Origin: Micrococcales bacterium
GTDB taxonomy: Bacteria > Actinomycetota > Actinomycetes > Actinomycetales > Cellulomonadaceae
DNA length: 64,000 nt
Assembly: GCA_009785115.1 (NCBI GenBank)
Contig: WQWY01000011.1
Span: forward strand, 1-64,000
Direction of reading: 5' to 3'
The first letter of the stretch is position 1, and each line of letters begins with the position of its first letter. The position numbers were made by a program, and so were the translations under genes. Under the pieces are notes generated by a model, which worked only from the letters and a program-made list of their open reading frames with translations, was not told the origin of the DNA and did no database searches. Positions 51,203-59,227 of the stretch are shown piece after piece.

Positions 51203-52650
51203 GGCGCCTCCTCAGGCTCAGGGTCGACGGGCTCAGGGTCGACGGGCTCAGGGTCGACCGGGATCTCCAGCACCACCAGCCAGCCCGACCCGTCCGGGCC
51301 GACCTTCAGCGTCCCGTCGACAGACGCCGCCCGTTCTCTCATGTTCGCCAGCCCGTGACCGCCCGACGACTCGTCAGGGTCGGCGGGTCCAGGGTCGGTG
51401 ATCTCCAGCCGCACCCGGCCGTCCTCGACCTCGAGCAGCAGCGCGGCCCTGGTCGCCTGGGAGTGCAGCAGCACGTTCGTCAGCGACTCCTGGGCGACGC
51501 GCACCAGGGCGAGCTCGACCGCGGCCCCCAGGTGGGGCAGCCGCTCGGGCAGGTGAGCCTCGACCCGCAGCCCGGCGTCACCGACCCGGGCGATCACCGC
51601 TGGCAGCTCGGCCATGGTGTCCACCGGGTGCCACAGGGTGTCGGGCTCGGCCTCCCGCGACGGGTCAGGGTGGTCTTCCTCGCGCAGCACCCGGACCACC
51701 GAGCGCATCGCGTCCAGCGCCTCGCGCCCGCTGTGGGCGACCCACCGCACCGCTTCCCGAGGCTCTTCAGGTTTTTCGTCGGCGACGAGCTCGGCCGCCT
51801 CGGCCCGGATCACCACCGCCGAGACGTGGTGGGCGACCACGTCGTGCAGCTCACGGGCGATGCGGGTGCGCTCGGCCCGCACCTGCGTCCGCGCGTGGAC
51901 CTCCCGCATGGCGAGCAGCTGGGTGTTGCGCTCCGTGAGCGCCTGCCGGGTCTCGTTCAGCTGGCCGGTGACGAACCCGACGACGACCGCCACGAACGCC
52001 AGCACCATGCGCACCAGGGCGTCTGAGGGGCGTTCGAGGCCGAGCCAGAAGCCGAGAGCCCATGGGGCCGCCTCGACGTCCTTGACGAAGTACGTCCAGT
52101 CCATGAGAGGCAACCACATCGCTGTCCGGAAGCCCATCGACAGCACCAGGGCTGACACGACCGACACCAGACCGAGCAGCACCACGGGCACCCGGCGAGC
52201 CATCGCCCCCGCGTAGGCGGCAGCGAGCAGGGGGAGCATCAGCAGGTCTGTGAAGGGGTACGGCGAACGGAGCAGCATCGGGTACCCGATCGCGGTGGCC
52301 CAGAACACGGCCGTCGGCGCCGAGCGCCGCAGGAGCAGGATCGCCATCAAGAACACACCCGCGACCTGCAAGTTCTCCAGGAGGTCCCGGGCGGGGAACC
52401 AGAACGGCGTGCGGACCGCCACGAAGAGACCGCCGAACCAGACCACCCCGACGACGAGGGCCAAGAGGACGTCGCGCAGCCGGGTCGTGCGGAGCGCGGC
52501 CGCTCCGCGTCGCAGGTCGCCACCCATGGCGCGACCCACCCCGGACTCGCTCCACATCGACCGCCCCGCCACCGCGAGAGCGCGCGGCACGGCCGACCCG
52601 ACCCGGGGCGCCCGCGGCGCGGGCTGGCCGCTCTCGACCGACGCCGGCAT
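51199..52650 (-). CDS. NarL-type sensor histidine kinase
   Basis: This 483-residue sensor belongs to the HisKA_3 (HPK7) class. An N-terminal multi-span membrane domain (about residues 60-235, including ALVVGVVWFGGLFVAV and a shared RRSAPTAVFW core) is followed by the H-box RIARELHDVVAHHVSAVVIRAEAA and a HATPase with VAQESLTNVLLHS and SSGGHGLANMRERA. The C-terminus ends in three VDPEP repeats encoded by a 15-bp tandem repeat. The ATG starts one base after the stop of the kinase-less copy at 52652, so they are probably co-translated. Confidence 0.9.
   Translation of the reverse strand: MPASVESGQPAPRAPRVGSAVPRALAVAGRSMWSESGVGRAMGGDLRRGAAALRTTRLRDVLLALVVGVVWFGGLFVAVRTPFWFPARDLLENLQVAGVFLMAILLLRRSAPTAVFWATAIGYPMLLRSPYPFTDLLMLPLLAAAYAGAMARRVPVVLLGLVSVVSALVLSMGFRTAMWLPLMDWTYFVKDVEAAPWALGFWLGLERPSDALVRMVLAFVAVVVGFVTGQLNETRQALTERNTQLLAMREVHARTQVRAERTRIARELHDVVAHHVSAVVIRAEAAELVADEKPEEPREAVRWVAHSGREALDAMRSVVRVLREEDHPDPSREAEPDTLWHPVDTMAELPAVIARVGDAGLRVEAHLPERLPHLGAAVELALVRVAQESLTNVLLHSQATRAALLLEVEDGRVRLEITDPGPADPDESSGGHGLANMRERAASVDGTLKVGPDGSGWLVVLEIPVDPEPVDPEPVDPEPEEAP
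51217..51261 (-). repeat. 15-bp tandem repeat in kinase C-terminal tail
   Basis: Three copies of a 15-base unit (ctcagggtcgacggg and close variants) encode VDPEP repeats at the C-terminus of the NarL-type kinase. Length variation between strains would be expected. Confidence 0.7.
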
Positions 52651-52651
52651 G

Positions 52652-53404
52652 TCAGGTGGCCGAACGGCTCGGAGGCGCTGGGCTGGTGCGCCCGGCAGCG
52701 AAGCCGACGACGACCGCCATGAAGGCCAGCACCATGCTCATCACGGTCTGCGACGGGTCGAAGAACCAGCCGAGCTCGATGCTCCCGGACTCCGACCAGA
52801 GCGCGCTGTCGCGGATCATGCCGAGCAGGCTCCCGTCGAGCAGCCACCAGCGGGAGAACCCGAGCGACAGCAGCAGGGCCGACACGACCGACACCAGGCC
52901 GAGCAGCGCCACGGGAGCCCGACGGGCCGCCGCCGCCGCGTAGGCGGCGACGAGCAGGGGAAGAAGCAGCACGTCAGCCTGGAACACCGCCGACCTGAGG
53001 AAGAACGGGTAGCCGAGCGCGACGACCCAGAACACGACCGTCGGTGCCGAGCGCCGCAGCAGCACGATCAGCACCAGCAGCGCACCTGCCAGCTGCAGCC
53101 CTCCCAGCCGGCACGGGGCGGGGAACCAGAGCGACGAACGGTGGAGCAGGTACAGCCCGACGAACCAGACCGTCCCCACGGTCACGGCCCAGAGCAGGTC
53201 GCCCAGCGACGTGCCCCGCACCAAGGCCCTCGCGCCCCGCCGCAGGTCACCGACGATGGAACGAGCGAGCCCCTCTTCTCCTCGCGGCGAGAGGTCTGGC
53301 CGGGCAGCAGCACGGTCCGGACCAGCCTCGACGCCTCCCGACGACCCCGAGGGCAGGGCCGGCTCAGGCCCCGCCGGCGTCGGGCGGTCGCTCTCGACTG
53401 GCAT
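52652..53404 (-). CDS. Kinase-less sensor membrane domain (truncated paralogue)
   Basis: This 250-residue protein matches only the membrane half of the following kinase: shared GDLRRG, LLRRSAPTxVFW, ALGYPFxLRS, RRAPVALLGLVSVVSAL and LAFMAVVVGFAAG. It then ends in an unrelated short tail (RTSPAPPSRSAT) with no H-box or HATPase. The start is probably ATG 53404, and its N-terminus (MPVESDRP) resembles that of the kinase (MPASVESGQP). It ends one base before the kinase ATG, so the frame has been kept in the operon. It may be a decaying duplication or a stand-alone sensing subunit. Confidence 0.7.
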   Translation of the reverse strand: MPVESDRPTPAGPEPALPSGSSGGVEAGPDRAAARPDLSPRGEEGLARSIVGDLRRGARALVRGTSLGDLLWAVTVGTVWFVGLYLLHRSSLWFPAPCRLGGLQLAGALLVLIVLLRRSAPTVVFWVVALGYPFFLRSAVFQADVLLLPLLVAAYAAAAARRAPVALLGLVSVVSALLLSLGFSRWWLLDGSLLGMIRDSALWSESGSIELGWFFDPSQTVMSMVLAFMAVVVGFAAGRTSPAPPSRSAT

Positions 53405-53560
53405 CACGGGCCACACGGTACGCACCTGGACGATCAGGCACGGCCAGTCTCGGGTCGGAGAACTGACGATCATCCGATCGCACCGGTCTGCCTGTCGCAG
53501 AACCATCCGTCAGGCTCATGCCGATGATCGAACGGTGGGCCACACTGGTCGCCTGTGACG

Positions 53561-53776
53561 ATGGCACGCCCCGAGCAGACCCGTGAGTCGGTGCACCGAC
53601 GCCGGTGGCTGGTCTTGGGCGGCCTCGCCGCAGCGGTCGTCGTGCTGCGCCTGCTGTCGTCGTGCACGGCCGGCCCGCCCCAGGCCGACGCGACACCAGA
53701 GCGACCGACCCAGGCCGCCTGGACGACGTGCTCACCCCACCTGCCCGGGCTCACCTCCTCCAACCTCCCTCTCTGA
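53561..53776 (+). CDS. Possible small lipoprotein or membrane peptide
   Basis: This is an open frame of 71 residues (ATG 53561; GTG 53555 possible) with a basic start (HRRRW), a hydrophobic stretch (LVLGGLAAAVVVLRLLSSC) ending in a lipobox-like LSSC, and a short Pro/Thr-rich tail. There is no clear ribosome site. It fills part of the 450-bp gap before the helicase, and nothing else was found in that gap. It may be a real small lipoprotein or a chance frame. Confidence 0.3.
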   Translation: MARPEQTRESVHRRRWLVLGGLAAAVVVLRLLSSCTAGPPQADATPERPTQAAWTTCSPHLPGLTSSNLPL

Positions 53777-53860
53777 CGAGGCGCACACCACCAGAGCGCA
53801 CACCACGCAGGCCGCCGAGACGCGGCCACCGCCCGAGGCCGCCGGTGCCAGACTGGGCGG

Positions 53861-56470
53861 ATGGTCGGCCCCGGCGAGCTGTACGAAGCCCTCGTCGCCG
53901 GGGGTGCCCGTGCCGACCGGGTGACCCACGCCCGGGTGCTGCCCGCACGGGAGGGCCGGACCGCACCGTGGCCGGCCTGGGCTGATCCCGCGCTGGTCGC
54001 CGGGTACCGGGCGCTCGGGGTCGAGGCCCCGTGGGAGCACCAGGTGGTCGCGGCCGAGGCGGTGCACGAGGGTCGGCACACCGTGCTCGCCACGTCGACC
54101 GGGTCGGGCAAGTCGCTGGCGTTCTGGTTGCCCGCGCTGACCGCCGCCCGCGCGGCACGTGAACCAGCAGCACGTGAACCAGCAGGGCACGGACGAGCAG
54201 GGCACGGACGAGCGGGGCGCGGTGCGACCGTGCTGTACCTGGCGCCGACGAAGGCGCTGGCCGCCGACCAGATGGCGGGGCTGCACCGGCTGGTCAGCGC
54301 GGCCGGGGTGCGTGACCTGCACCTGGCCACGTGCGACGGGGACACCGGCACCGACGAGCGACGCTGGGTGCGCGAGCACGCCGACGTGGTGGCGACCAAC
54401 CCGGACTTCCTGCACTTCTCGCTGCTGCCCGGTCATGCCCGCTGGGGGCGGCTGCTGTCACGGCTGGCGTTCGTCGTGGTCGACGAGTGCCACGCCTTCC
54501 GGGGGGTGTTCGGGGCGCACGTGGCGCTGGTGCTGCGCCGCCTGCGCCGGGTCGCGGCCCACCACGGGGCGTCGCCGGTGCTCGTCTGCGCGTCGGCGAC
54601 CACGTCTCAGCCTCAGACCAGCACGGCGCGTCTGATCGGGGTGCCTGCCAGCGAGGTCGTCGCCGTCACCGACGACACCTCACCGGCCGGTGCTCGCACC
54701 GTCGTGCTGTGGCAGCCGCCCGAGCCGCCGGACTCTCGGCCCCGCCGGACGGCCACGGCCGAGACCGCTGACCTTCTCGCCGACCTGGTCGCGGCCGGTG
54801 GGCGGGCACTGGCCTTCACCCGGTCGCGGCGGGGCGCCGAGACGGTGGCGTCGGCGGCGCGCGCCCACCTGGACCAGGTCGCGCCAGAGTTGCCCGACCG
54901 GGTGCGGGCGTACCGCGGCGGCTACCTGCCCGAGGAGCGCCGGGCGCTGGAGGCCGCGGTGCGCGACGGGAGCGTGCGCGCCCTGGCCACGACGAACGCC
55001 CTAGAGCTGGGCGTGGACATCAGCGGGCTGGACGCTGTGCTGGTCGCCGGGTTCCCGGGCACACGGGTGTCGTGGTGGCAGCAGGCGGGGCGGGCCGGGC
55101 GCGCCGGGGCCGACGGGCTCGTCGTCCTGGTGGCCAGGGAAGACCCCATCGACGCCTACCTGCTGCACCACCCTGAGGCGCTGCTGGACGCCCCGGTCGA
55201 GCCGGTGGTGCTCGACCCGGACAACCCCGCGGTGCTCGCCGCGCACCTGGCCGCGAGCGCCGCCGAGGTCCCGCTGCGGGCGGACGACCTCGACCTGTTC
55301 GGCCCCGCGGCGGGCGAGGTGCTCACCGAGCTGACCGACCGTGGCTTCCTGCGGCGGCGCGGGTCCGGTGTCGCGGGTCGGGAATCCCTGGTCGGGTGTG
55401 GTGCTGGGCGGGATGCATCGCAAGGCGGAGGAGGAGGTCGCACTAGAGGTGCGTCCGACGACGACAACGCAGCGAGGCGCCCGCCCGGTGCCGCAGACGA
55501 TCAGGGATTCCCGGTGCGCGACACCAGTACGTGGTACTGGACGCACGCCCAGCCGGCGTCGTCGCTGACCGATCTGCGCGGCTCGGGCGGCGCCCCGGTC
55601 CAGGTGGTCGAGCAGGGCACCGGGCGGGTGCTCGGCACGGTCGACGCGGCGTCGGCCGACGCGACCGTGCACCCCGGCGCGGTGTACGTGCACCAGGGCC
55701 GCACGTTCGTCGTGGACGACCTGGCCGCTGACGAGCCTCTGGCGCTGGTCACCGCGCAGGACGTGGATCACGGCACCTGGGCACGGTGGCTGACGTCCAC
55801 GACGGTGGTCAGGGTGGACGCCCAGGCCACCTGGGGCCCGCTGACCTGGTCGCACGGGCTGGTCGACGTGACCACGCAGGTCGTGTCTTTCCTGCGCCGC
55901 CGTCTGCCCGACCTGGCGGTGCTCGGCTCCGAAGAGCTCGACCTGCCGCCCCGCACCGTCCGCACCACGGCGGTGTGGTGGACCGTGCCCGCGACGCTGC
56001 TGGCCGAGGCAGGTATCAGCACGGAGGCGGCCCCGGGAGCCCTGCACGCCGCCGAGCACGCGGCGATCGGCCTGCTGCCGCTGCTGGCCACGTGCGACCG
56101 CGGCGACCTGGGCGGCCTCTGTTCCTCGCTACGCTCGTCAACACCCTCAATCGGCTCGGAGGAACGAGCGAGCTCGCTCGTCTCTCGCCTCAATCGGGTG
56201 TCAACCCTGACCCACCCCGACACCGGCGAGGCCACCGTGTTCGTCCACGAGGCCTTCCCCGCCGGGTTCACCCGCCGAGGCTACGACCTGGGCCCAGCCT
56301 GGCTGCGCGCGACCCGCGACACGATCGCCTCATGCCCCTGCCCGACCGGCTGCCCCGCCTGCGTCCACTCCCCCAAGTGCGGTAACGCCAACGACCCCTT
56401 GGACAAGGCCTCCGCCCTACGCCTGATCGACGCGATCCTCACCCACACCCCGGGCCCCGAAGGACCCTGA
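53861..56470 (+). CDS. DEAH-box helicase of the helicase/secretion neighbourhood, with insertions
   Basis: This superfamily 2 helicase of the YprA/Hrq1-like, DECH type has 869 residues; the mycobacterial homologue is about 770, as I recall. Walker A ATSTGSGKSLAF, DECH box VVVDECHAF, ASATTSQP, helicase C region RALAFTRSRRGAETVA and QQAGRAGRAG, and a C-terminal DUF1998-like Cys cluster (CPCPTGCPACVHSPKCGN) are all present. The extra length is in three places: a 15-bp tandem repeat (about residues 99-118), a palindromic insertion (about 502-556) and a second one (about 752-782). All keep the frame. Confidence 0.93.
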   Translation: MVGPGELYEALVAGGARADRVTHARVLPAREGRTAPWPAWADPALVAGYRALGVEAPWEHQVVAAEAVHEGRHTVLATSTGSGKSLAFWLPALTAARAAREPAAREPAGHGRAGHGRAGRGATVLYLAPTKALAADQMAGLHRLVSAAGVRDLHLATCDGDTGTDERRWVREHADVVATNPDFLHFSLLPGHARWGRLLSRLAFVVVDECHAFRGVFGAHVALVLRRLRRVAAHHGASPVLVCASATTSQPQTSTARLIGVPASEVVAVTDDTSPAGARTVVLWQPPEPPDSRPRRTATAETADLLADLVAAGGRALAFTRSRRGAETVASAARAHLDQVAPELPDRVRAYRGGYLPEERRALEAAVRDGSVRALATTNALELGVDISGLDAVLVAGFPGTRVSWWQQAGRAGRAGADGLVVLVAREDPIDAYLLHHPEALLDAPVEPVVLDPDNPAVLAAHLAASAAEVPLRADDLDLFGPAAGEVLTELTDRGFLRRRGSGVAGRESLVGCGAGRDASQGGGGGRTRGASDDDNAARRPPGAADDQGFPVRDTSTWYWTHAQPASSLTDLRGSGGAPVQVVEQGTGRVLGTVDAASADATVHPGAVYVHQGRTFVVDDLAADEPLALVTAQDVDHGTWARWLTSTTVVRVDAQATWGPLTWSHGLVDVTTQVVSFLRRRLPDLAVLGSEELDLPPRTVRTTAVWWTVPATLLAEAGISTEAAPGALHAAEHAAIGLLPLLATCDRGDLGGLCSSLRSSTPSIGSEERASSLVSRLNRVSTLTHPDTGEATVFVHEAFPAGFTRRGYDLGPAWLRATRDTIASCPCPTGCPACVHSPKCGNANDPLDKASALRLIDAILTHTPGPEGP
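54155..54214 (+). repeat. Two pairs of 15-bp tandem repeats inside helicase gene
   Basis: GCACGTGAACCAGCA occurs twice (54155-54184), then GGGCACGGACGAGCA twice (54185-54214, one change). They encode AREPA-AREPA-GHGRA-GHGRA between helicase motifs I and Ia, an unusual Arg-rich loop. Confidence 0.8.
55365..55527. repeat. Palindromic insertion within helicase reading frame (element 1)
   Basis: The 48-bp arms 55365-55412 and 55480-55527 are inverted repeats matching at about 36 of 48 positions, with blocks such as CGGGAATCCCTG against CAGGGATTCCCG and GGGCGGG against CCCGCCC, around a 67-base centre. The frame is kept; it adds about 55 residues rich in Gly, Asp, Arg and Ala between FLRRRGS and TSTWYW. 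Confidence 0.75.
56121..56205. repeat. Palindromic insertion within helicase reading frame (element 2)
   Basis: The centre is the perfect 18-bp palindrome ACGAGCGAGCTCGCTCGT (56164-56181), flanked by ACACCC (56141-56146) and GGGTGT (56196-56201), a GTTCCTC/GAGGAAC pair (56121-56127, 56159-56165), and a TCAATCGG direct repeat (56147, 56190). It inserts about 28 residues between DLGGL and TLTHPDTG, a boundary that is continuous in relatives. Confidence 0.6.
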
Positions 56471-56492
56471 GGACACAGAAGGCGCGTCGGTG

Positions 56493-57731
56493 TCACTCAG
56501 GCGCGCTGCCGCCTCTGGCCTCGGGGAGCAAGGGCTTCCAGTCCTCGTCGTCCTTCCACTCCTCCACCGGGAGACGAGAGCCACCCAGACCCTTCAGACC
56601 CTGGCCCATCTTCCGCTGCTGCTGGGGCTGCCCAGCAGCACCGGCGGTACCACCGACCATGCCCGGCGGGTGCCCCGCACCTGCGGCCCCCGCACCCGAG
56701 ACCCCCGCGCCTGCGCCTGGGGCGCCGACAGGACCACCAGCACCGCCGACGGCACCGGGAGCGTAACGTCCGGTACCTGCTTCCAGACCGCGCAAGCCCA
56801 TGCCCATAGGGCGTCCGGTCGGGCCGATATTGGCACCCGACGCACCAGCGGCACCAGCGCCGACCTGGCCGGCGAGCATCCCACCACCAGCGCCGCCCGC
56901 GCCCGAGGCTCCGCCGAGGCCGCCGGCGCCCAGCAGACGCCCCGCGGCCAGCAGGCCCGCCCCGCCAGCACCGGTCAGGAGCCCGCTGCCGACGACGCTG
57001 TCAGCAGCGCCCGCCTTCCCAGGAGACAGCGGATACCCCGAGGGGTGGACTCCCGCAGGTGTGGGGTCCTGACCAGGGGCGAACACTCCCCCGCCGGGAA
57101 GACCGGGGATGTACCCGGCAGGGTAGACAGCATCCTGACCCCCGGGGATGCGCCGGTTCGGACCGACCCACCGGTCGGTGTCCTCCTCACCCACCTCCGG
57201 AGGATCAGGAAATACCCCTTCGTCCCCACCGCCGGGGTATTCCTGCTCGAGGGCCACCAGCCGGTAGTAGGCCCGGTCGAGGTGGTCGCACACAGCCAGG
57301 TAGCGCTGACGGGCCGCTTCTTGCTGGGCGGCCTCGTCAGCCTCGGCCTGCATCTGACCAAGGTGGTCAGTGGTGAAGTCGACCAGGTCCCACCCCCACT
57401 GCAACAACGTCTGACGCACCGGAGCAGCCCGCACCTTCTCCACCACGTCCAGCGCCTCCAACGCCATCTGACGTCCCTCGTTGGCGTAGTCGACCTCCTC
57501 CCGGGCCTTGCTCACCCATGCAGCCTCGGTCTCTAGCTCGGCCGCATACCCCAACGTCGCTTCCCGGTATGCCTCACCGGTCTGAGCACCGAACACCGGC
57601 TGAGCGGCCATCGTCGTCAACGACTCGGCGAACTCCTCCTTCCAGCCCACCAAGGTGTCTGAGGCATGGATCCCCCAGAACTCACCCTCATAGATCGCGT
57701 AAAGCTCCCGCTTCCAGTCCTTGTCCACCAT
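56493..57731 (-). CDS. Helical protein with Gly-rich tail, type VII-associated
   Basis: This 412-residue protein has an N-terminal all-helical part (about residues 1-175, WKRELYAIYEGEFW, then long charged helices), an acidic Pro/Gly linker, and a long Gly/Ala-rich tail. Its end carries RPMGMGLRGLEAGTGRYAPG and RLPVEEWKDDEDW, the layout of type VII secretion (PPE/ESX-associated) substrates. It has no signal peptide. ATG 57731 has AGGAGG five bases upstream. It is the last gene of a four-gene group with two mycosin-like proteases. Function inferred only. Confidence 0.65.
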   Translation of the reverse strand: MVDKDWKRELYAIYEGEFWGIHASDTLVGWKEEFAESLTTMAAQPVFGAQTGEAYREATLGYAAELETEAAWVSKAREEVDYANEGRQMALEALDVVEKVRAAPVRQTLLQWGWDLVDFTTDHLGQMQAEADEAAQQEAARQRYLAVCDHLDRAYYRLVALEQEYPGGGDEGVFPDPPEVGEEDTDRWVGPNRRIPGGQDAVYPAGYIPGLPGGGVFAPGQDPTPAGVHPSGYPLSPGKAGAADSVVGSGLLTGAGGAGLLAAGRLLGAGGLGGASGAGGAGGGMLAGQVGAGAAGASGANIGPTGRPMGMGLRGLEAGTGRYAPGAVGGAGGPVGAPGAGAGVSGAGAAGAGHPPGMVGGTAGAAGQPQQQRKMGQGLKGLGGSRLPVEEWKDDEDWKPLLPEARGGSAPE

Positions 57732-57822
57732 CACGGCCTCCTATGTTTTCTCATCGAATGTTTCTCGCTCGGACGTCGAGCGTGGTTCGTGCGCGCCAGG
57801 CCTGGTGGCCCGTCGCGTCTCC

Positions 57823-59154
57823 TCACACGGCTCCTCCTCGCCCGCGCCTGGCGACCACGACCACCGCCACGACCACCCCCGCACCCAGCAGCACAACCAC
57901 CACCGCGACCACCACCCACACCCACCCCGGCACACCGGCCGTGACGTCCGCACCGGACGAACCCGAGGAATCCGGCGACGGCGAGACCGTCGCCGTCGGC
58001 GCGGTAGCGAACGGGTCCGGAGAGAACGCCCCAGCGATATCAGCCGCAGACAAGTCCTCACGGAACTTCGCCTCAGGAACGATCAACGGACTCACATCCG
58101 GATACCCCGTCGGATCATCAGCAACCATCCCCACCAGGTTCACCGTCCCGTGCCCCACCACGGCCGGATCACCAGGGACCGCATGAGCCACCAGCACCTG
58201 CAACAGCTGGTTCGGCGTCGCCTCAGGATGAGCCGACCACACCACCGCCAACACACCAGCAACGATCGGCGTCGCGAACGAGGTGCCAGCACCAAGCCTC
58301 GTCGGAACCCAGTCATGAGTGCTCAAGTCCCCTTGAAGCAAGATGCCCACACCCGGAGCCGCGACGGTGATCTTGCGCACCGGATACGGACCACGCGAAG
58401 TCCCCTCACCCATCACCTGCCCGTCCACCCCGACCGCCTGGACACCGACAGTGCCGTTGAGCTCACCGATTGACGCCAAGTCCCCAGGCTGGGAAGGGAG
58501 CGAGGAGACGATGACCACGCCTTGGTTCAGTGCCCACGCCACCTCTTGACGCGTCCACGCGCTAATAGGGCCGCTGGTCTGGGTGCTGATGATCTTCGCA
58601 CCGTCGTTCACTGCCTGAACGATCGCCGAACCCAGACCACCACACATGGCGGTGTTGCGGAGATTTCCAGCAGGGCTACCGATCGCGTAGAACTTCACCG
58701 TCGCATCAGGAGCTATCCCGCGGACCGACGGCTGGCCCTCGAAGCCGACGCCCGTGCCGACGATGGTCGCTACGACATTGCTGCCGTGGGAGGTCGAGAA
58801 CGTGAGTGCCTCGCCCGTGGCAGGCAGGTTCGCCCCGGTGTCGGGGTCCTTGCACAAGGACCTCCCACCGTTCATGATCTGCACGTCAGCACCCTGGAGC
58901 ACCGGCAGACTCGGGGTGATACTGGCGTCGATGACCGCCACGGTCACCCCCTGGCCCCTGTGTCCAGCCGCGTGGACCTGGGCCGTGCCCAACGTCTGGT
59001 GGTACCACTGACCGTCACCGTCCACCGCCGACGCAGGACCTGCCACCCCCACGAGCGGCACCAGAGCGACCACAGCCGCGACCACCCACCCCCAACCACC
59101 ACCGCGCCGGCGGCTAACCGAGCTCGCATGTCGCCTTTCGCCCACACCCGCCAT
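57823..59154 (-). CDS. Mycosin-like subtilase 1 (type VII secretion protease)
   Basis: This 443-residue S8 protease resembles mycosins (MycP). A signal peptide ends in ASA at about residue 43. The triad is visible as Asp in AVIDASITPSLP, His in STSHGSNV and Ser in GAGTSFATPIVAG. A C-terminal membrane anchor (VWVVVAVVVVLLGAGVVVAVVVV) with a basic tail follows a Ser/Pro linker. The Asn of the usual oxyanion-hole motif (AAGN) is not seen; the matching segment reads VSSLPSQPG. ATG 59154 has AGGAGG five bases before. It lies 73 bp from its tandem copy. Confidence 0.82.
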   Translation of the reverse strand: MAGVGERRHASSVSRRRGGGWGWVVAAVVALVPLVGVAGPASAVDGDGQWYHQTLGTAQVHAAGHRGQGVTVAVIDASITPSLPVLQGADVQIMNGGRSLCKDPDTGANLPATGEALTFSTSHGSNVVATIVGTGVGFEGQPSVRGIAPDATVKFYAIGSPAGNLRNTAMCGGLGSAIVQAVNDGAKIISTQTSGPISAWTRQEVAWALNQGVVIVSSLPSQPGDLASIGELNGTVGVQAVGVDGQVMGEGTSRGPYPVRKITVAAPGVGILLQGDLSTHDWVPTRLGAGTSFATPIVAGVLAVVWSAHPEATPNQLLQVLVAHAVPGDPAVVGHGTVNLVGMVADDPTGYPDVSPLIVPEAKFREDLSAADIAGAFSPDPFATAPTATVSPSPDSSGSSGADVTAGVPGWVWVVVAVVVVLLGAGVVVAVVVVARRGRGGAV

Positions 59155-59227
59155 CACGACCTCCTAGCCTTGATCGAACGCCCAACCGATCTCATACGTG
59201 CTGATCCTGTCGACCCCTCACGTCTCC

